Assembly: GCA_024330215.1 (NCBI GenBank)
Contig: JANDLU010000009.1
Span: 1-63,711, forward strand
From: Candidatus Gaiellasilicea maunaloa
GTDB taxonomy: Bacteria > Actinomycetota > Thermoleophilia > Gaiellales > Gaiellaceae
DNA: 63,711 bases
Direction: 5' to 3'
The stretch's first letter is position 1; each line of letters begins with the position of its first letter. The position numbers and the translations under genes were made by a program. Shown piece after piece: positions 55,765-63,711 of the stretch. The notes beneath the pieces are model-generated. The model did no database searches, had not been told where the DNA came from, and saw only the letters and a list, made by a program, of their open reading frames with translations.

Positions 55765-56802
55765 TCAGGCTCGTTCCAGCAGCCGGAGCAGATGGGGGTG
55801 GAAGGAGTCGCGCCACGCCACCCAGTTGTGCCCGTCGCGGAAGCCGTGGAAGCGCGCGTCGTAGCCCTGCCGCAGCAGCGCCTCGTGCATCGCCTCGTTC
55901 GCGGAAAGGTTGTCCTCGATCGTGCCGCAGGCGATCGTCACGGGAATCGGCCGCTCGGCTCGCCCTGCGAGGACGCTTCCGACGAATCGACCGATCCGGT
56001 CGAACCGCGGAAAGCGGGCCTCGTGCCGGTCGCGGCGGCGAAAGAAGCTCCCCGACTGGAGAAAGAGTGCGTCGAAGGCGTGGGGGTAGCGCCGGTGAGC
56101 GTGGAGGAGCGCAAGCGCGCCGAGGCTCGCACCCATGCCGATCCGGAGCGGGCCGATCCGGAGCGGCCCGCTCTCGAGAGGATCGGCGCCGAAGGAGGGT
56201 AGGAGCTCCTCGGCGAGCGCGCGCGCATATCGGGCCGAGGCAGAGTAGGTCTCGTCGCGGTCGACCGGCGCGATCAGGACGGCGCGGACCGGAGGTAGCT
56301 GTCCGAGCAGCGTCAGGAGCGACGAGTACTCGGCGTACTCCGGCCCGTCGTGGGCGACGAGGAGCGGACTGTGCTTGCCCGCATCGGGATGAGCCCAGAG
56401 GAGGGCCGGGAGCTCGGTGCGGAGGATCCGGCTCTGGAGGACGACGCTCTCGGCGGCACCGAGCGGCTTGGCGTCGAGCCACGCGGGGGCTTCGTAACCC
56501 GGCAGCTCGCGCACCGACTTGTCGCCCCACGGCCCCGAGGCGCGGAGCGGGTTCTCCGGGTCGACGATCCGCTCGGAACGGCCCGTCCGATCGATCAGCT
56601 CGAACTGGTACTCGAGCCGGTCGACCTCCGGCTGTGGGGCGACGAGCTCCCAGGTGTCGCCGCGCCGCGTGAGCCTGTGGGGCAGACCGGGGACGTCGTG
56701 CGCAAGCTGGACGCGCGCAAGGCGTGGCCCGCGCTCACGGTAGGCGAACCGGACCTCGGGCCCTGGGAGTGCCCCGGGGAGCGGATCGAGAGCGGCCCTC
56801 AT
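55765..56802 (-). CDS. Enterochelin-esterase-like hydrolase with N-terminal beta-sandwich domain
   Basis: A 345-residue esterase of the PF00756 type. The N-terminal ~110 residues (VRFAYRERGPRLARVQL, LEYQFELIDRTGRSERIVDPENPLRA) look like the isoamylase-N-like beta sandwich of Fes/IroD enzymes. The catalytic domain has LLVAHDGPEYAEY, nucleophile GMGASLGALALLHAH (GxSxG) and His in FRDGHNWVAWRDSF. No signal peptide is seen. It heads the three-gene minus-strand operon. Ferric-siderophore hydrolysis is possible by family, but no siderophore genes are near. Confidence 0.82.
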   Translation of the reverse strand: MRAALDPLPGALPGPEVRFAYRERGPRLARVQLAHDVPGLPHRLTRRGDTWELVAPQPEVDRLEYQFELIDRTGRSERIVDPENPLRASGPWGDKSVRELPGYEAPAWLDAKPLGAAESVVLQSRILRTELPALLWAHPDAGKHSPLLVAHDGPEYAEYSSLLTLLGQLPPVRAVLIAPVDRDETYSASARYARALAEELLPSFGADPLESGPLRIGPLRIGMGASLGALALLHAHRRYPHAFDALFLQSGSFFRRRDRHEARFPRFDRIGRFVGSVLAGRAERPIPVTIACGTIEDNLSANEAMHEALLRQGYDARFHGFRDGHNWVAWRDSFHPHLLRLLERA

Positions 56803-56880
56803 CGCGCCGGAGCATAGGGGAGCCGCAGGTGCTTGCGGAACCGTTTCAATTGTGTGCCGAAAGTGCTGAAACCGCGACTG

Positions 56881-56908
56881 TTTCGGACGGTGATCGTCCC
56901 TTTCGGAC
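56881..56908. promoter_or_regulatory. Direct repeats TTTCGGAC in the divergent promoter region
   Basis: TTTCGGAC occurs at 56881-56888 and 56901-56908, 20 bp apart (two helical turns), between the divergent esterase operon and the collagen-like gene. Related GAAA/TTTC elements lie nearby (CCGAAA at 56837-56842). It looks like a binding site for a dimeric activator or repressor. The factor is unknown. Confidence 0.4.
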
Positions 56909-56970
56909 ACTGGTGAGCGTGCCCGAGCCCGGCTATGCAGGCTGCTCTGGCAATCACCAAAGGAGGATCG

Positions 56971-58011
56971 ATGATCAGACCAACCAGCCGAAGGCTCGTC
57001 CGCGCGCTCGTCGCAGCGGGGCTCGCACTCGGGCTCGTGACCACCGTCGCGGCTGCCCCACGCAACGGCAGCTCCACCGAGGCAACGATAGCGGCCTGCC
57101 GCAACGAGGTATCCGGTCTCCTGCGCGTCCCGACTGGCCACGCGTCCTGCCGTCAGGGCGAGCAGCCGCTCGCCTGGAACGTCGGCGGCCCACGCGGGCC
57201 CCGTGGCGAGGCGGGTCCCCAGGGCGTTGCAGGCCCCCAGGGCTCGGCCGGTTCGGCCGGCGAGCGAGGTCCCGCCGGCGAGCAGGGGGCGGCAGGTCCG
57301 GCAGGCGACGTCGGACCGGCCGGACCGCAGGGCGTTGCCGGTCCCGCAGGCCCGCCCGGAGCCGGACTCGCATCGATCGACCAGTTGAACGGGATCGCCT
57401 GCACGACGGCAGCGGGGAACGCCGGCAGCGTCAGCGTGACCGTCGCCGCGGCCGGCGCGATCTCGTTCGCCTGCGACGCAGGCACGCCGCCGCCTCCGCC
57501 GCCTCCGCCTCCCCCGGCAGGGCGCTCGATCGTGGTCAACGAGATCGACTACGACCAGGTCGGCGCCGACAGCGGTGGCTTCGTCGAGCTGCGCAACAAC
57601 GGCACGGCCGCCGCGGATCTGACGGGCCTCGCGCTCGTCCTCGTCGACGGCTCGGACGGGCTCGAGTACGACCGCGAGGCGCTGACGGGCGAGCTCGCCG
57701 CAGGCGGCTACCTCGCCGTCGCGGTCGAGGCGCAGAACGGCGCTCCGGACGGCGTCGCGCTCGTCGACACCGCCACGGGCGCGGTGCTCGACGCGCTCTC
57801 CTACGAAGGGGCGATCACGGCCGCGCAAATCGGAACGGCGACCGTGAGCCTCGTCGAGGGAACGGTCCTGGCGGCGACGGTCGCGGACTCGAATGCAGTC
57901 GCGGGGTCGCTGATCCGGAACCCGGACGGCAAGGACACGAACGACGCCGCCTCGGACTGGGCGTTCACGACGACGGTGACGCGGGGAGCCGCGAACGTCG
58001 CGAGCGGCTAG
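56971..58011 (+). CDS. Secreted collagen-like protein with C-terminal lamin-tail domain
   Basis: A 346-residue exported protein. Signal peptide (residues 1-30, [22 protein letters not shown]), a small Cys-containing segment ([15 protein letters not shown]), then about 20 uninterrupted Gly-X-Y triplets ([16 protein letters not shown]...), a linker, a 10-Pro run and a C-terminal lamin-tail domain ([25 protein letters not shown]). AAAGGAGGATCG precedes ATG 56971. A triple-helical stalk carrying an adhesive head on the cell surface is a reasonable guess. A similar lamin-tail domain occurs in the nuclease at 59456. Confidence 0.8.
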   Translation: MIRPTSRRLVRALVAAGLALGLVTTVAAAPRNGSSTEATIAACRNEVSGLLRVPTGHASCRQGEQPLAWNVGGPRGPRGEAGPQGVAGPQGSAGSAGERGPAGEQGAAGPAGDVGPAGPQGVAGPAGPPGAGLASIDQLNGIACTTAAGNAGSVSVTVAAAGAISFACDAGTPPPPPPPPPPAGRSIVVNEIDYDQVGADSGGFVELRNNGTAAADLTGLALVLVDGSDGLEYDREALTGELAAGGYLAVAVEAQNGAPDGVALVDTATGAVLDALSYEGAITAAQIGTATVSLVEGTVLAATVADSNAVAGSLIRNPDGKDTNDAASDWAFTTTVTRGAANVASG

Positions 58012-58053
58012 ACGAGTGACTGCGGGGGCGCCGGCGAGGGCGCCCCCGCACTC

Positions 58054-59130
58054 TCAGCGATGCCCCTTCAGGCGCATGTTCGCGCGGGCCTCGGCGCCGA
58101 CCTTGGCCCAACGCTTGCGCTCGTCGGCCTGCGCTCGCTTGTCCAGCCGACGCTCGAGGTGGGCAAGCTCCCGCTGCAGCTTCTGATAGCTCGCCCAGCG
58201 ACCCTGCTCGAGCGTTCCGTCCGCGAGCGCCGCCTGGACTGCGCAACCGGGCTCGGTGCGGTGAGCGCAGTCGTTGAAGCGGCAGTGCGCCGCGAGCTCC
58301 TCGATGTCCGAGAAGGTCTCGCTGAGCCCATCGGCCGACTCCCAGAGCTGGAGCTCCCGCATCCCGGGCGTGTCGAGGACGAGCCCGCCCCCGGGCAGCG
58401 GTACGAGCTGGCGGTGGGTCGTCGTGTGCCGGCCCTCGCCGTCCGACTCCCGGATCTCCTTGACCGCCAGGAGCTCCTCCCCGAGGAGCGTGTTCACGAG
58501 CGTCGACTTGCCGACGCCGGAGGAGCCGAGCAGAGCGATCGTCTTCCCCGGCTCGATGTACGAGCGGACGACGTCCAGGCCGTCCCCCGTGAGGCTCGAG
58601 ATCGCGTGCACCGGGACGCCGAACGCGATCGCCTCGACCTCGACCACCCGCAGCTCCACGTCCGGGCAGAGATCGGTCTTCGTCAGGACGATCACGGGCT
58701 TGGCACCACTCTCCCAGGCGAGGGTGAGATACCGCTCGAGGCGACGCAGGTTGAGATCCTCGTTCAACGAGCTGAGGAGGAAGACGGTGTCGACGTTTGC
58801 GGCGACGACCTGCTCCTCGGTAGCCGACCAGGCGACCTTGCGCGAGAAGGCCGTGCGCCGGGGCAGGACGGCCTGGATCGTCCCGGCCTGCTCCGCCGGG
58901 CGGAGCGCGACTGCAACCCAGTCGCCGACGGCTGGCAGGTCGCCGAAGCCGCTCGCCTCGTACGAGAGCCGGCCGGCGGGCTCGGCCCGGATCTCGCCGT
59001 CCTCGGTGAGGACGACGTAGGCGCCGCGATGCTGCTCCGACACCCGTCCGAGCGCGAGGCCCGCGGCGGCGTGCGGTTCGAAGTCGGTCGTGTGACCGTC
59101 AGTCCAGCCGAGATCTTGCAATGTGGTCAA
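58054..59130 (-). CDS. rsgA: Ribosome small-subunit GTPase RsgA
   Basis: A circularly permuted GTPase that checks 30S maturation. The 358-residue protein has an OB fold (about 20-95), then G4 VLTKTDLC, G1 LLGSSGVGKSTLVNTLLG, G2 HTTTHRQLVPLPGG and G3 LVLDTPGMRELQLW, in permuted order, and a zinc domain CRFNDCAHRTEPGC. TTG 59130 is preferred because GAGGAGAG lies 5 nt upstream; an ATG at 59172 would add 14 residues with no homology. It is divergent from the secreted nuclease gene. Confidence 0.93.
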   Translation of the reverse strand: MTTLQDLGWTDGHTTDFEPHAAAGLALGRVSEQHRGAYVVLTEDGEIRAEPAGRLSYEASGFGDLPAVGDWVAVALRPAEQAGTIQAVLPRRTAFSRKVAWSATEEQVVAANVDTVFLLSSLNEDLNLRRLERYLTLAWESGAKPVIVLTKTDLCPDVELRVVEVEAIAFGVPVHAISSLTGDGLDVVRSYIEPGKTIALLGSSGVGKSTLVNTLLGEELLAVKEIRESDGEGRHTTTHRQLVPLPGGGLVLDTPGMRELQLWESADGLSETFSDIEELAAHCRFNDCAHRTEPGCAVQAALADGTLEQGRWASYQKLQRELAHLERRLDKRAQADERKRWAKVGAEARANMRLKGHR

Positions 59131-59357
59131 GCGAGCTCTCCTCGAGCGAAGGGATAGGTGCGACGGGGGCACGCTGCTGCGCGCTGCGCCGTGGCTCGAG
59201 GAGCCGCCGAGGGTGTGACCGACGGCGCCTAGAGCCGCGGGACTCTGGAGGCGGTGGAAGCAAGCTCGTTCATCTGTCGCACCTCCTAGGTCTCATGGCT
59301 CGGCTCGTCGGGACGTCTCGAAGTATGCCTGCGGGCGGTAAGGAAGTCGAGAGCGGG

Positions 59358-59386
59358 TTGGCAGCCGCCGGAAGAGGGGCTACAGT
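59358..59386 (+). promoter_or_regulatory. Sigma70-type promoter of the secreted nuclease gene
   Basis: TTGGCA (59358-59363) and TACAGT (59381-59386) are separated by exactly 17 bp. Transcription would start near 59393, leaving a ~60-nt leader with AGGGAGG before GTG 59456, in contrast to the leaderless genes. The rest of the 59131-59455 gap shows no gene. Confidence 0.55.
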
Positions 59387-59455
59387 CTCCGCGGACGTCG
59401 GCCGAACGAGCCGTGTCCGTTCAGGGGAGCCGGTCACAATCAGGGAGGATTTTTC

Positions 59456-61843
59456 GTGTCTCAACTTCGACTGCGGCTGCTCGTGGCCGTTGCAGCGCTT
59501 GTCGCCCTCGCGGGTGCCGGGAACGCTCTTGCAGCCGGCGGCGTCGTCATCAGCCAGGTCTACGGAGGCGGCGGCAACAGCGGCGCCACGCTGACGAACG
59601 ACTACATCGAGCTCTACAACGGGGGGACGACGAGCGTCGACCTCTCTACCTGGTCTGTGCAGTACGCCTCGAGCGCCGGTTTCTCGTGGCAGCGGACGAA
59701 CCTGTCGGGCTCGTTGCCGCCGGGCAAGCACTACCTCGTCCAGGAGGCCGCCGGTGCGGGCGGAACGACGCCGCTTCCCAGCCCGGACGCGACCGGCTCG
59801 ATCGCGATGAGCGGCACGAGCGGCAAGGTCGCCCTGGTCACCGACCAGACGTCGCTCGTGTGCGGTCAGACGCTGAACAACTGCTTCCCGAATGCCGCGA
59901 TTCGCGACTTCGTCGGCTATGGCTCCTCGGCGAACAACTTCGAAGGAGCAGGCCCGACCGGCACGCTGAGCAACACGACCGCCGCGCTCCGAAAGGACGA
60001 CGGCCTCCAGGACACCGACTCGAACGATCTCGACTTCGAGGTAGGCCAGCCGAACCCCCGCAACCTCGGCGGCACCACGCCTCCCGTCGCGGTTCCCGTG
60101 CGCATCGCACAGATCCAGGGCGCAGCGCATCGTTCGCCGCTCCTCGACCAGCAAGTCGCCACGCAGGGCGTCGTCACGGCTGAACGGCTGAACGGCTTCT
60201 GGATCCAGGACGCAGCTCCGGATGACGACGAGCGGACGTCCGAGGGCATCTTCGTCTTCGGGTCGCCCGCCGGGGTCGCTCCTGGGGACGCCGTCGGCAT
60301 CACGGCGACGGTCAGCGAGTTCCGGCCGGGCGGAGCCAACTCCACCGGCCTCTCGATCACGCAGCTCGGCTCGGCCACGGTGACTCCGGGTGGCCCCGGC
60401 GCAGCCATTCCGACGACGGTGATCGGAGCCGGCGGCCGCGTTCCGCCCACGGCGATCATCGACAACGACACGAATGGGGACGTCGAGACGGGCCCGACGA
60501 CGTTCGATCCGGCCGAGGACGGGATCGACTTCTACGAGAGCCTCGAGGGGATGATCGTCCAGGTGAACGATGCCGCGGTCGTCGGTCCGACCAAATCGTT
60601 CGGCGAGATCTCGGTGCTTCCGGATCACGGCGCCGCCTCGGCGCTGCGCACACCGCGCGGCGGAGTGCTCGTCCGCCCAGCGGACTTCAACCCGGATCGG
60701 ATCCAGGTCGACGACGAGATCCTGCGTGACGCGATCGTTCCCCGCCCGGCCAAGGCGATGCCGGACCTGAACGTGGGAGCCTCGATCACGAACGCGATCG
60801 TCGGCCCGATCGACTACAGCTTCTCGAACTTCAAGCTGCAGGCGACGACGACGCCGACGTTCGACCCAGGGCCGCTGACGCCGGAGGTGACAGCTCGGCC
60901 TCGTCATCAGGAGCTGTCGGTCGCGACCTTCAACGTCGAGAACCTCGACCCGAGCGACGTCGACCTGATCCCGCGGCTCGCCGCCCAGATCGTCGACAAC
61001 CTTCGCGCTCCCGATCTGATCGGAGTCGAGGAGGTCCAGGACAACACGGGCTCCACCAACGACGGCATCGTCGACGCGTCCCAGTCGTGGGCGGCCCTGA
61101 TCGCCGCGATCCAGGTCGCCGGCGGCCCGCTCTACGAGTACCGGCAGATCGATCCGCTCGACAACGTGGACGGCGGTCAGCCCGGCGGCAACATCCGTGT
61201 CGGCCTCCTCTTCCGGACCGACCGTGGCCTCAGCTTCGTCGATCGACCGGGCGGGGACTCGGTGACGGCGGTGGCGGTCGTCGACCAGCCGTCGGGAGCA
61301 CAGCTCTCGATCAGCCCCGGCCGGATCGATCCAGCCGACCCCGGTTTCCTCGACACGCGGAAGTCCCTCGCGGGCGAGTTTCGCTTCCGCGGTAGGAAGC
61401 TGTTCGTCGTCGTCAACCACTTCAGCTCCAAGGGCGACGACCAGCCGCTCTATGGCCGCTTCCAGCCGCCGACCCGCTTCAGCGAGATCGCGCGGCGTCA
61501 GCAGGCCCAGGTCGTGAACGACTTCGTCGACGACGTCCTCGCGGTCGACCACCGCGCGAACGTCGTCGTGCTCGGGGACATCAACGACTTCGAGTTCTCG
61601 GAGACGATCGACATCCTCGAAGGCGGCGTGATGACGACGCTGATGAAGACGCTCGCGCCGGCGGAGCGCTACTCGTATGTCTTCGAAGGAAACTCGCAGA
61701 CGCTCGACCAGATCCTGGTCGGCAACAGTCTGCTCGGCCGCGTCCGCGCCTACGACGTGGTGCACGTCAACGCCGAGTTCGCCGACCAGGCCTCCGACCA
61801 CGATCCATCCGTGGCCCGCCTCGATCTGACGGGTCGGCGGTAG
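59456..61843 (+). CDS. Secreted endonuclease/exonuclease/phosphatase-family nuclease with lamin-tail domain
   Basis: A 795-residue extracellular nuclease of the ExeM/YhcR type. Signal peptide (1-26), lamin-tail domain (about 27-190, VVISQVYGGGGNSG ... DYIELYNGG), an OB-fold segment (about 210-400, QVATQGVVTAERLNGFWIQD) and a C-terminal EEP domain with catalytic landmarks VATFNVENL, LIGVEEVQDN, VNHFSSKGD, LGDINDFEFS and SDHDPSVA. It would degrade DNA or RNA outside the cell and is followed by a secreted 5'-nucleotidase. GTG 59456 follows AGGGAGGATTTTTC. Confidence 0.88.
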   Translation: MSQLRLRLLVAVAALVALAGAGNALAAGGVVISQVYGGGGNSGATLTNDYIELYNGGTTSVDLSTWSVQYASSAGFSWQRTNLSGSLPPGKHYLVQEAAGAGGTTPLPSPDATGSIAMSGTSGKVALVTDQTSLVCGQTLNNCFPNAAIRDFVGYGSSANNFEGAGPTGTLSNTTAALRKDDGLQDTDSNDLDFEVGQPNPRNLGGTTPPVAVPVRIAQIQGAAHRSPLLDQQVATQGVVTAERLNGFWIQDAAPDDDERTSEGIFVFGSPAGVAPGDAVGITATVSEFRPGGANSTGLSITQLGSATVTPGGPGAAIPTTVIGAGGRVPPTAIIDNDTNGDVETGPTTFDPAEDGIDFYESLEGMIVQVNDAAVVGPTKSFGEISVLPDHGAASALRTPRGGVLVRPADFNPDRIQVDDEILRDAIVPRPAKAMPDLNVGASITNAIVGPIDYSFSNFKLQATTTPTFDPGPLTPEVTARPRHQELSVATFNVENLDPSDVDLIPRLAAQIVDNLRAPDLIGVEEVQDNTGSTNDGIVDASQSWAALIAAIQVAGGPLYEYRQIDPLDNVDGGQPGGNIRVGLLFRTDRGLSFVDRPGGDSVTAVAVVDQPSGAQLSISPGRIDPADPGFLDTRKSLAGEFRFRGRKLFVVVNHFSSKGDDQPLYGRFQPPTRFSEIARRQQAQVVNDFVDDVLAVDHRANVVVLGDINDFEFSETIDILEGGVMTTLMKTLAPAERYSYVFEGNSQTLDQILVGNSLLGRVRAYDVVHVNAEFADQASDHDPSVARLDLTGRR

Positions 61844-61923
61844 TTCCGACCTCTGGCCGGCGTCGCTTCTGCGGCGCCGGCCCGTGTCATTCACCTGTGA
61901 CATTCAATCTGGGAGACGAAAAG

Positions 61924-63606
61924 ATGACGAAACGAGCTACACGTCTTGCGGTCGCGATTCTCGCGCTCATGTTGCTCACAGTCCCTGCGGCGGCGGCTCG
62001 GACGGATGCCAAGACGACCTCACCGGTCACGATCCAGTTGCTCAGCATCTCGGACTGGCACGGGCAGATCGACCCGATCTCGGTGTCGGGAGTCGGGAAC
62101 GTCGGTGGTGCGGCAGTGCTCTCGTCGTACTTCAAGGCGGATCGCGCGGCCAACCCGAACACGCTCACGCTGACTGCGGGCGACGCGTTCGGTGCTTCAC
62201 CGCCGATCTCGAACTTCTTCGAGGAAGAGCCGGCGGTGAGGTCGATGAACCTGATGGGCTTCGATGCCGACACCCTCGGTAACCACAACTTCGACCGCGG
62301 CATCGCGCACCTCCAGCGGATGATCGACCTCGCCGACTTCTCGTACGTGTCGGCGAATCTCGCACACGTCGAGGACAACCTCCGCGGGGTCGCGCCATTC
62401 GCGATCTTCGAGCGGGCAGGCGTCAAGATCGCCGTCGTCGGGATCACGAACCCGGAGGCGCCGACACTCGTCTTCCCCGGTAGCTTCGGCACGATCCAGG
62501 TCACAGATCCGGTCGCTGCGGCCAACAAGGCACGGAAGGCGGCGAAGAAGGCAGGCGCGAACATCTTCGTCGCGATCGCGCATCTCGGCGCGACGGGAAC
62601 GGATCCGGCTACGGGGGAGCCGACCGGCCCGCTCCTCGACTTCGCCAAGCAGGTCAAGGGCTTCGACGTCATCCTCGGCGACCATACGGACGTCGCAGTG
62701 AACACCGTCGTCGATCACACGCTCGTGGTCGAGAACCGCAGCAAGGGCGTGACATATGCGCGGACGACACTCGTCTTCGACCCGCACCAGAAGCGTACGA
62801 TCGAACGGTCGGCCGAGTTCGTCACCCCGCTCTCCTCGGCGGTGACGCCGGATCCGGCGATCGAGGCGATGCTGCAGCCCTACCGCGACCAGCTCGCGCC
62901 GATCTTCGGCACGCAACTCGGCGTCTCGACTGTCGAGGTCCCGCGTAGCGACGCCTGCGGCAACAGCGCGGGCCGTACCTGCGAGTCGAAGGTCGGCAAC
63001 GTCGTCACCGACGCGCTTCGCGCGACGTACGGAACCGACTTCGCGATCACGAACTCGGGTGGTCTGCGGGCCAGTCTGACGTGTCCGACGACCGATATCG
63101 CGACGGACTTCTGTCCGTCGTTCGTCCCGCCGCCGTTCCCGATCACCCGCGGTCAGGTGAACACAGTGCTTCCCTTCGGGAACGTGGCCGTGACGCTGAC
63201 GGTGAACGGAGCGGAGCTGAAGACGATGCTCGAGAACGGCGTGTCCAAGATGCCGGCCGTCGACGGTCGCTTCGCTCAGGTCTCCGGCCTCTGCTTCACG
63301 TACGACATCTCGGCCGTAGCCGGGAGCCGGGTGACCGGCGCCGTCAGGCAGGCGGTGGATGGAAGCTGCACGGGCACGGCGGTCGATCTGACGGCCGCGT
63401 CGAGCTACACCCTCTCGGAGAACGACTTCATGGCCGCGGGCGGTGACGGCTATCCGGTCTTCTCGAGCCGGGTCACGACCCGCGACATCATGGATCAGGC
63501 GGTTGCGAACTACGTGCAGTCGGCGGGAACGTTGAGCCCGTCGATCCAGGGCCGTGTCAACTGCACGAGCTCGGGTGCGACGGCCTGCCCGACGGTCACC
63601 CCGTAG
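61924..63606 (+). CDS. Secreted 5'-nucleotidase / cyclic phosphodiesterase (UshA-like)
   Basis: It hydrolyses extracellular nucleotides to nucleosides and phosphate. The 560-residue precursor has a signal peptide (MTKRATRLAVAILALMLLTV...), the metallophosphatase domain with SISDWHGQID, LTAGDAFGASPP, TLGNHNFDRG, IAHLGA and GDHTD (two-metal site; GNHNFD is GNHEFD in most relatives), and the C-terminal substrate domain with AITNSGGLRASL, NTVLPFGN and ENDFMAAGGDGYPVF. ATG 61924 has GGGAG upstream. A strong terminator follows. Confidence 0.9.
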   Translation: MTKRATRLAVAILALMLLTVPAAAARTDAKTTSPVTIQLLSISDWHGQIDPISVSGVGNVGGAAVLSSYFKADRAANPNTLTLTAGDAFGASPPISNFFEEEPAVRSMNLMGFDADTLGNHNFDRGIAHLQRMIDLADFSYVSANLAHVEDNLRGVAPFAIFERAGVKIAVVGITNPEAPTLVFPGSFGTIQVTDPVAAANKARKAAKKAGANIFVAIAHLGATGTDPATGEPTGPLLDFAKQVKGFDVILGDHTDVAVNTVVDHTLVVENRSKGVTYARTTLVFDPHQKRTIERSAEFVTPLSSAVTPDPAIEAMLQPYRDQLAPIFGTQLGVSTVEVPRSDACGNSAGRTCESKVGNVVTDALRATYGTDFAITNSGGLRASLTCPTTDIATDFCPSFVPPPFPITRGQVNTVLPFGNVAVTLTVNGAELKTMLENGVSKMPAVDGRFAQVSGLCFTYDISAVAGSRVTGAVRQAVDGSCTGTAVDLTAASSYTLSENDFMAAGGDGYPVFSSRVTTRDIMDQAVANYVQSAGTLSPSIQGRVNCTSSGATACPTVTP

Positions 63607-63615
63607 CAGCGGTTG

Positions 63616-63643
63616 GACGGGGGCGGCTTCGGCCGCCCCCGTC
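63616..63643 (+). terminator. Terminator hairpin after the 5'-nucleotidase gene
   Basis: GACGGGGGCGGC (63616-63627) and GCCGCCCCCGTC (63632-63643) form a perfect 12-bp stem with a TTCG tetraloop, followed by GCTTCTAT. Confidence 0.75.
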
Positions 63644-63662
63644 GCTTCTATAGCGTCGGGTC

Positions 63663-63711
63663 ATGTCCGGTCGTCTCCGCGACGGCGTCCTCGCCGCGCT
63701 TCCGCTGGCTC
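63663..63711 (+). CDS. Start of an unidentified gene (cut by window edge)
   Basis: ATG 63663 opens MSGRLRDGVLAALPLA and runs off the edge. TAGCGT (63651-63656) ends exactly 6 nt upstream, matching the leaderless promoter pattern, which is the main support. Too little is visible to name it. Confidence 0.45.
   Translation, partial: MSGRLRDGVLAALPLA

Noticed and set aside
59400-59450. PHO box upstream of the secreted nuclease and of the 5'-nucleotidase
   Set aside because: TTCA/GTCA pairs occur in both leaders but with about 13-bp rather than 11-bp spacing and poor matches, so phosphate control is not supported by sequence.

Overview
The window is a high-GC, gene-dense piece of an actinobacterial chromosome. 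The actinobacterial gene order coaD - coiled-coil (SepIVA-like) - DUF177 - rpmF - plsX - acpP - rnc - smc - ftsY, the class II DAHP synthase and many leaderless genes with GTG starts all point there. An intact PriA helicase, RTX/YVTN/kelch secreted proteins and the overall style suggest a deep branch such as Thermoleophilia (Gaiella/Solirubrobacter-like). That placement is inference, because no rRNA is present.

Layout. 1-218: abutting remnants of two transposases. 254-1234 (-): trpS behind a structured leader. 1528-11828 (+): aroG (class II), tyrA, aroA, cmk, plsC, der, gpsA, a DUF3352 lipoprotein and metK; this is aromatic amino acid synthesis running into nucleotide, lipid, ribosome-assembly and SAM functions. 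11869-18934: accessory block with a GMC alcohol oxidase, a LysE exporter and a DtxR-controlled iron(III) ABC transporter with two matching operators. 19029-31545 (+): priA, def, fmt, rsmB, rpe, then the riboflavin genes ribD, ribE, ribBA, ribH, interrupted by an RTX propeller protein and a frameshifted YVTN propeller gene, ending in rpmB. 31646-37106 (+): asp23, a fatty-acid kinase module (fakA, a lone receiver domain, a degV/fakB) and recG. 37142-39315: kelch protein, VapBC pair and VOC protein. 39358-53681: rsmD, coaD, coiled-coil, DUF177, ABC-F, rpmF, plsX, acpP, rnc, toxin-antitoxin, smc, a MmcQ/kinase island, ftsY. 53684-56802 (-): an acetyltransferase remnant and an esterase/ATP-grasp/esterase operon. 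56971-63606: collagen-like lamin-tail protein, rsgA (-), secreted nuclease and secreted 5'-nucleotidase. 63663 to the end: start of an unidentified gene.

Recurring themes. (1) At least nineteen starts are preceded by a TANNNT hexamer exactly 6 or 7 nt upstream of ATG/GTG, the signature of leaderless transcription. (2) Very small ORFs overlap the start codons of cmk, der and fakA; for cmk and fakA a perfect hairpin also covers the ribosome-binding or start region. (3) Two families of small palindromic repeats are scattered through the window, one of them inside the rsmB and kinase reading frames. (4) Conserved operons keep their order but carry small insertions: ABC-F, toxin-antitoxin, the MmcQ cluster and secreted propellers. 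(5) Three genes (rnc, the ATT-initiated antitoxin, one esterase) have no ATG/GTG/TTG that would give a full protein. No tRNA, rRNA or CRISPR array was found.
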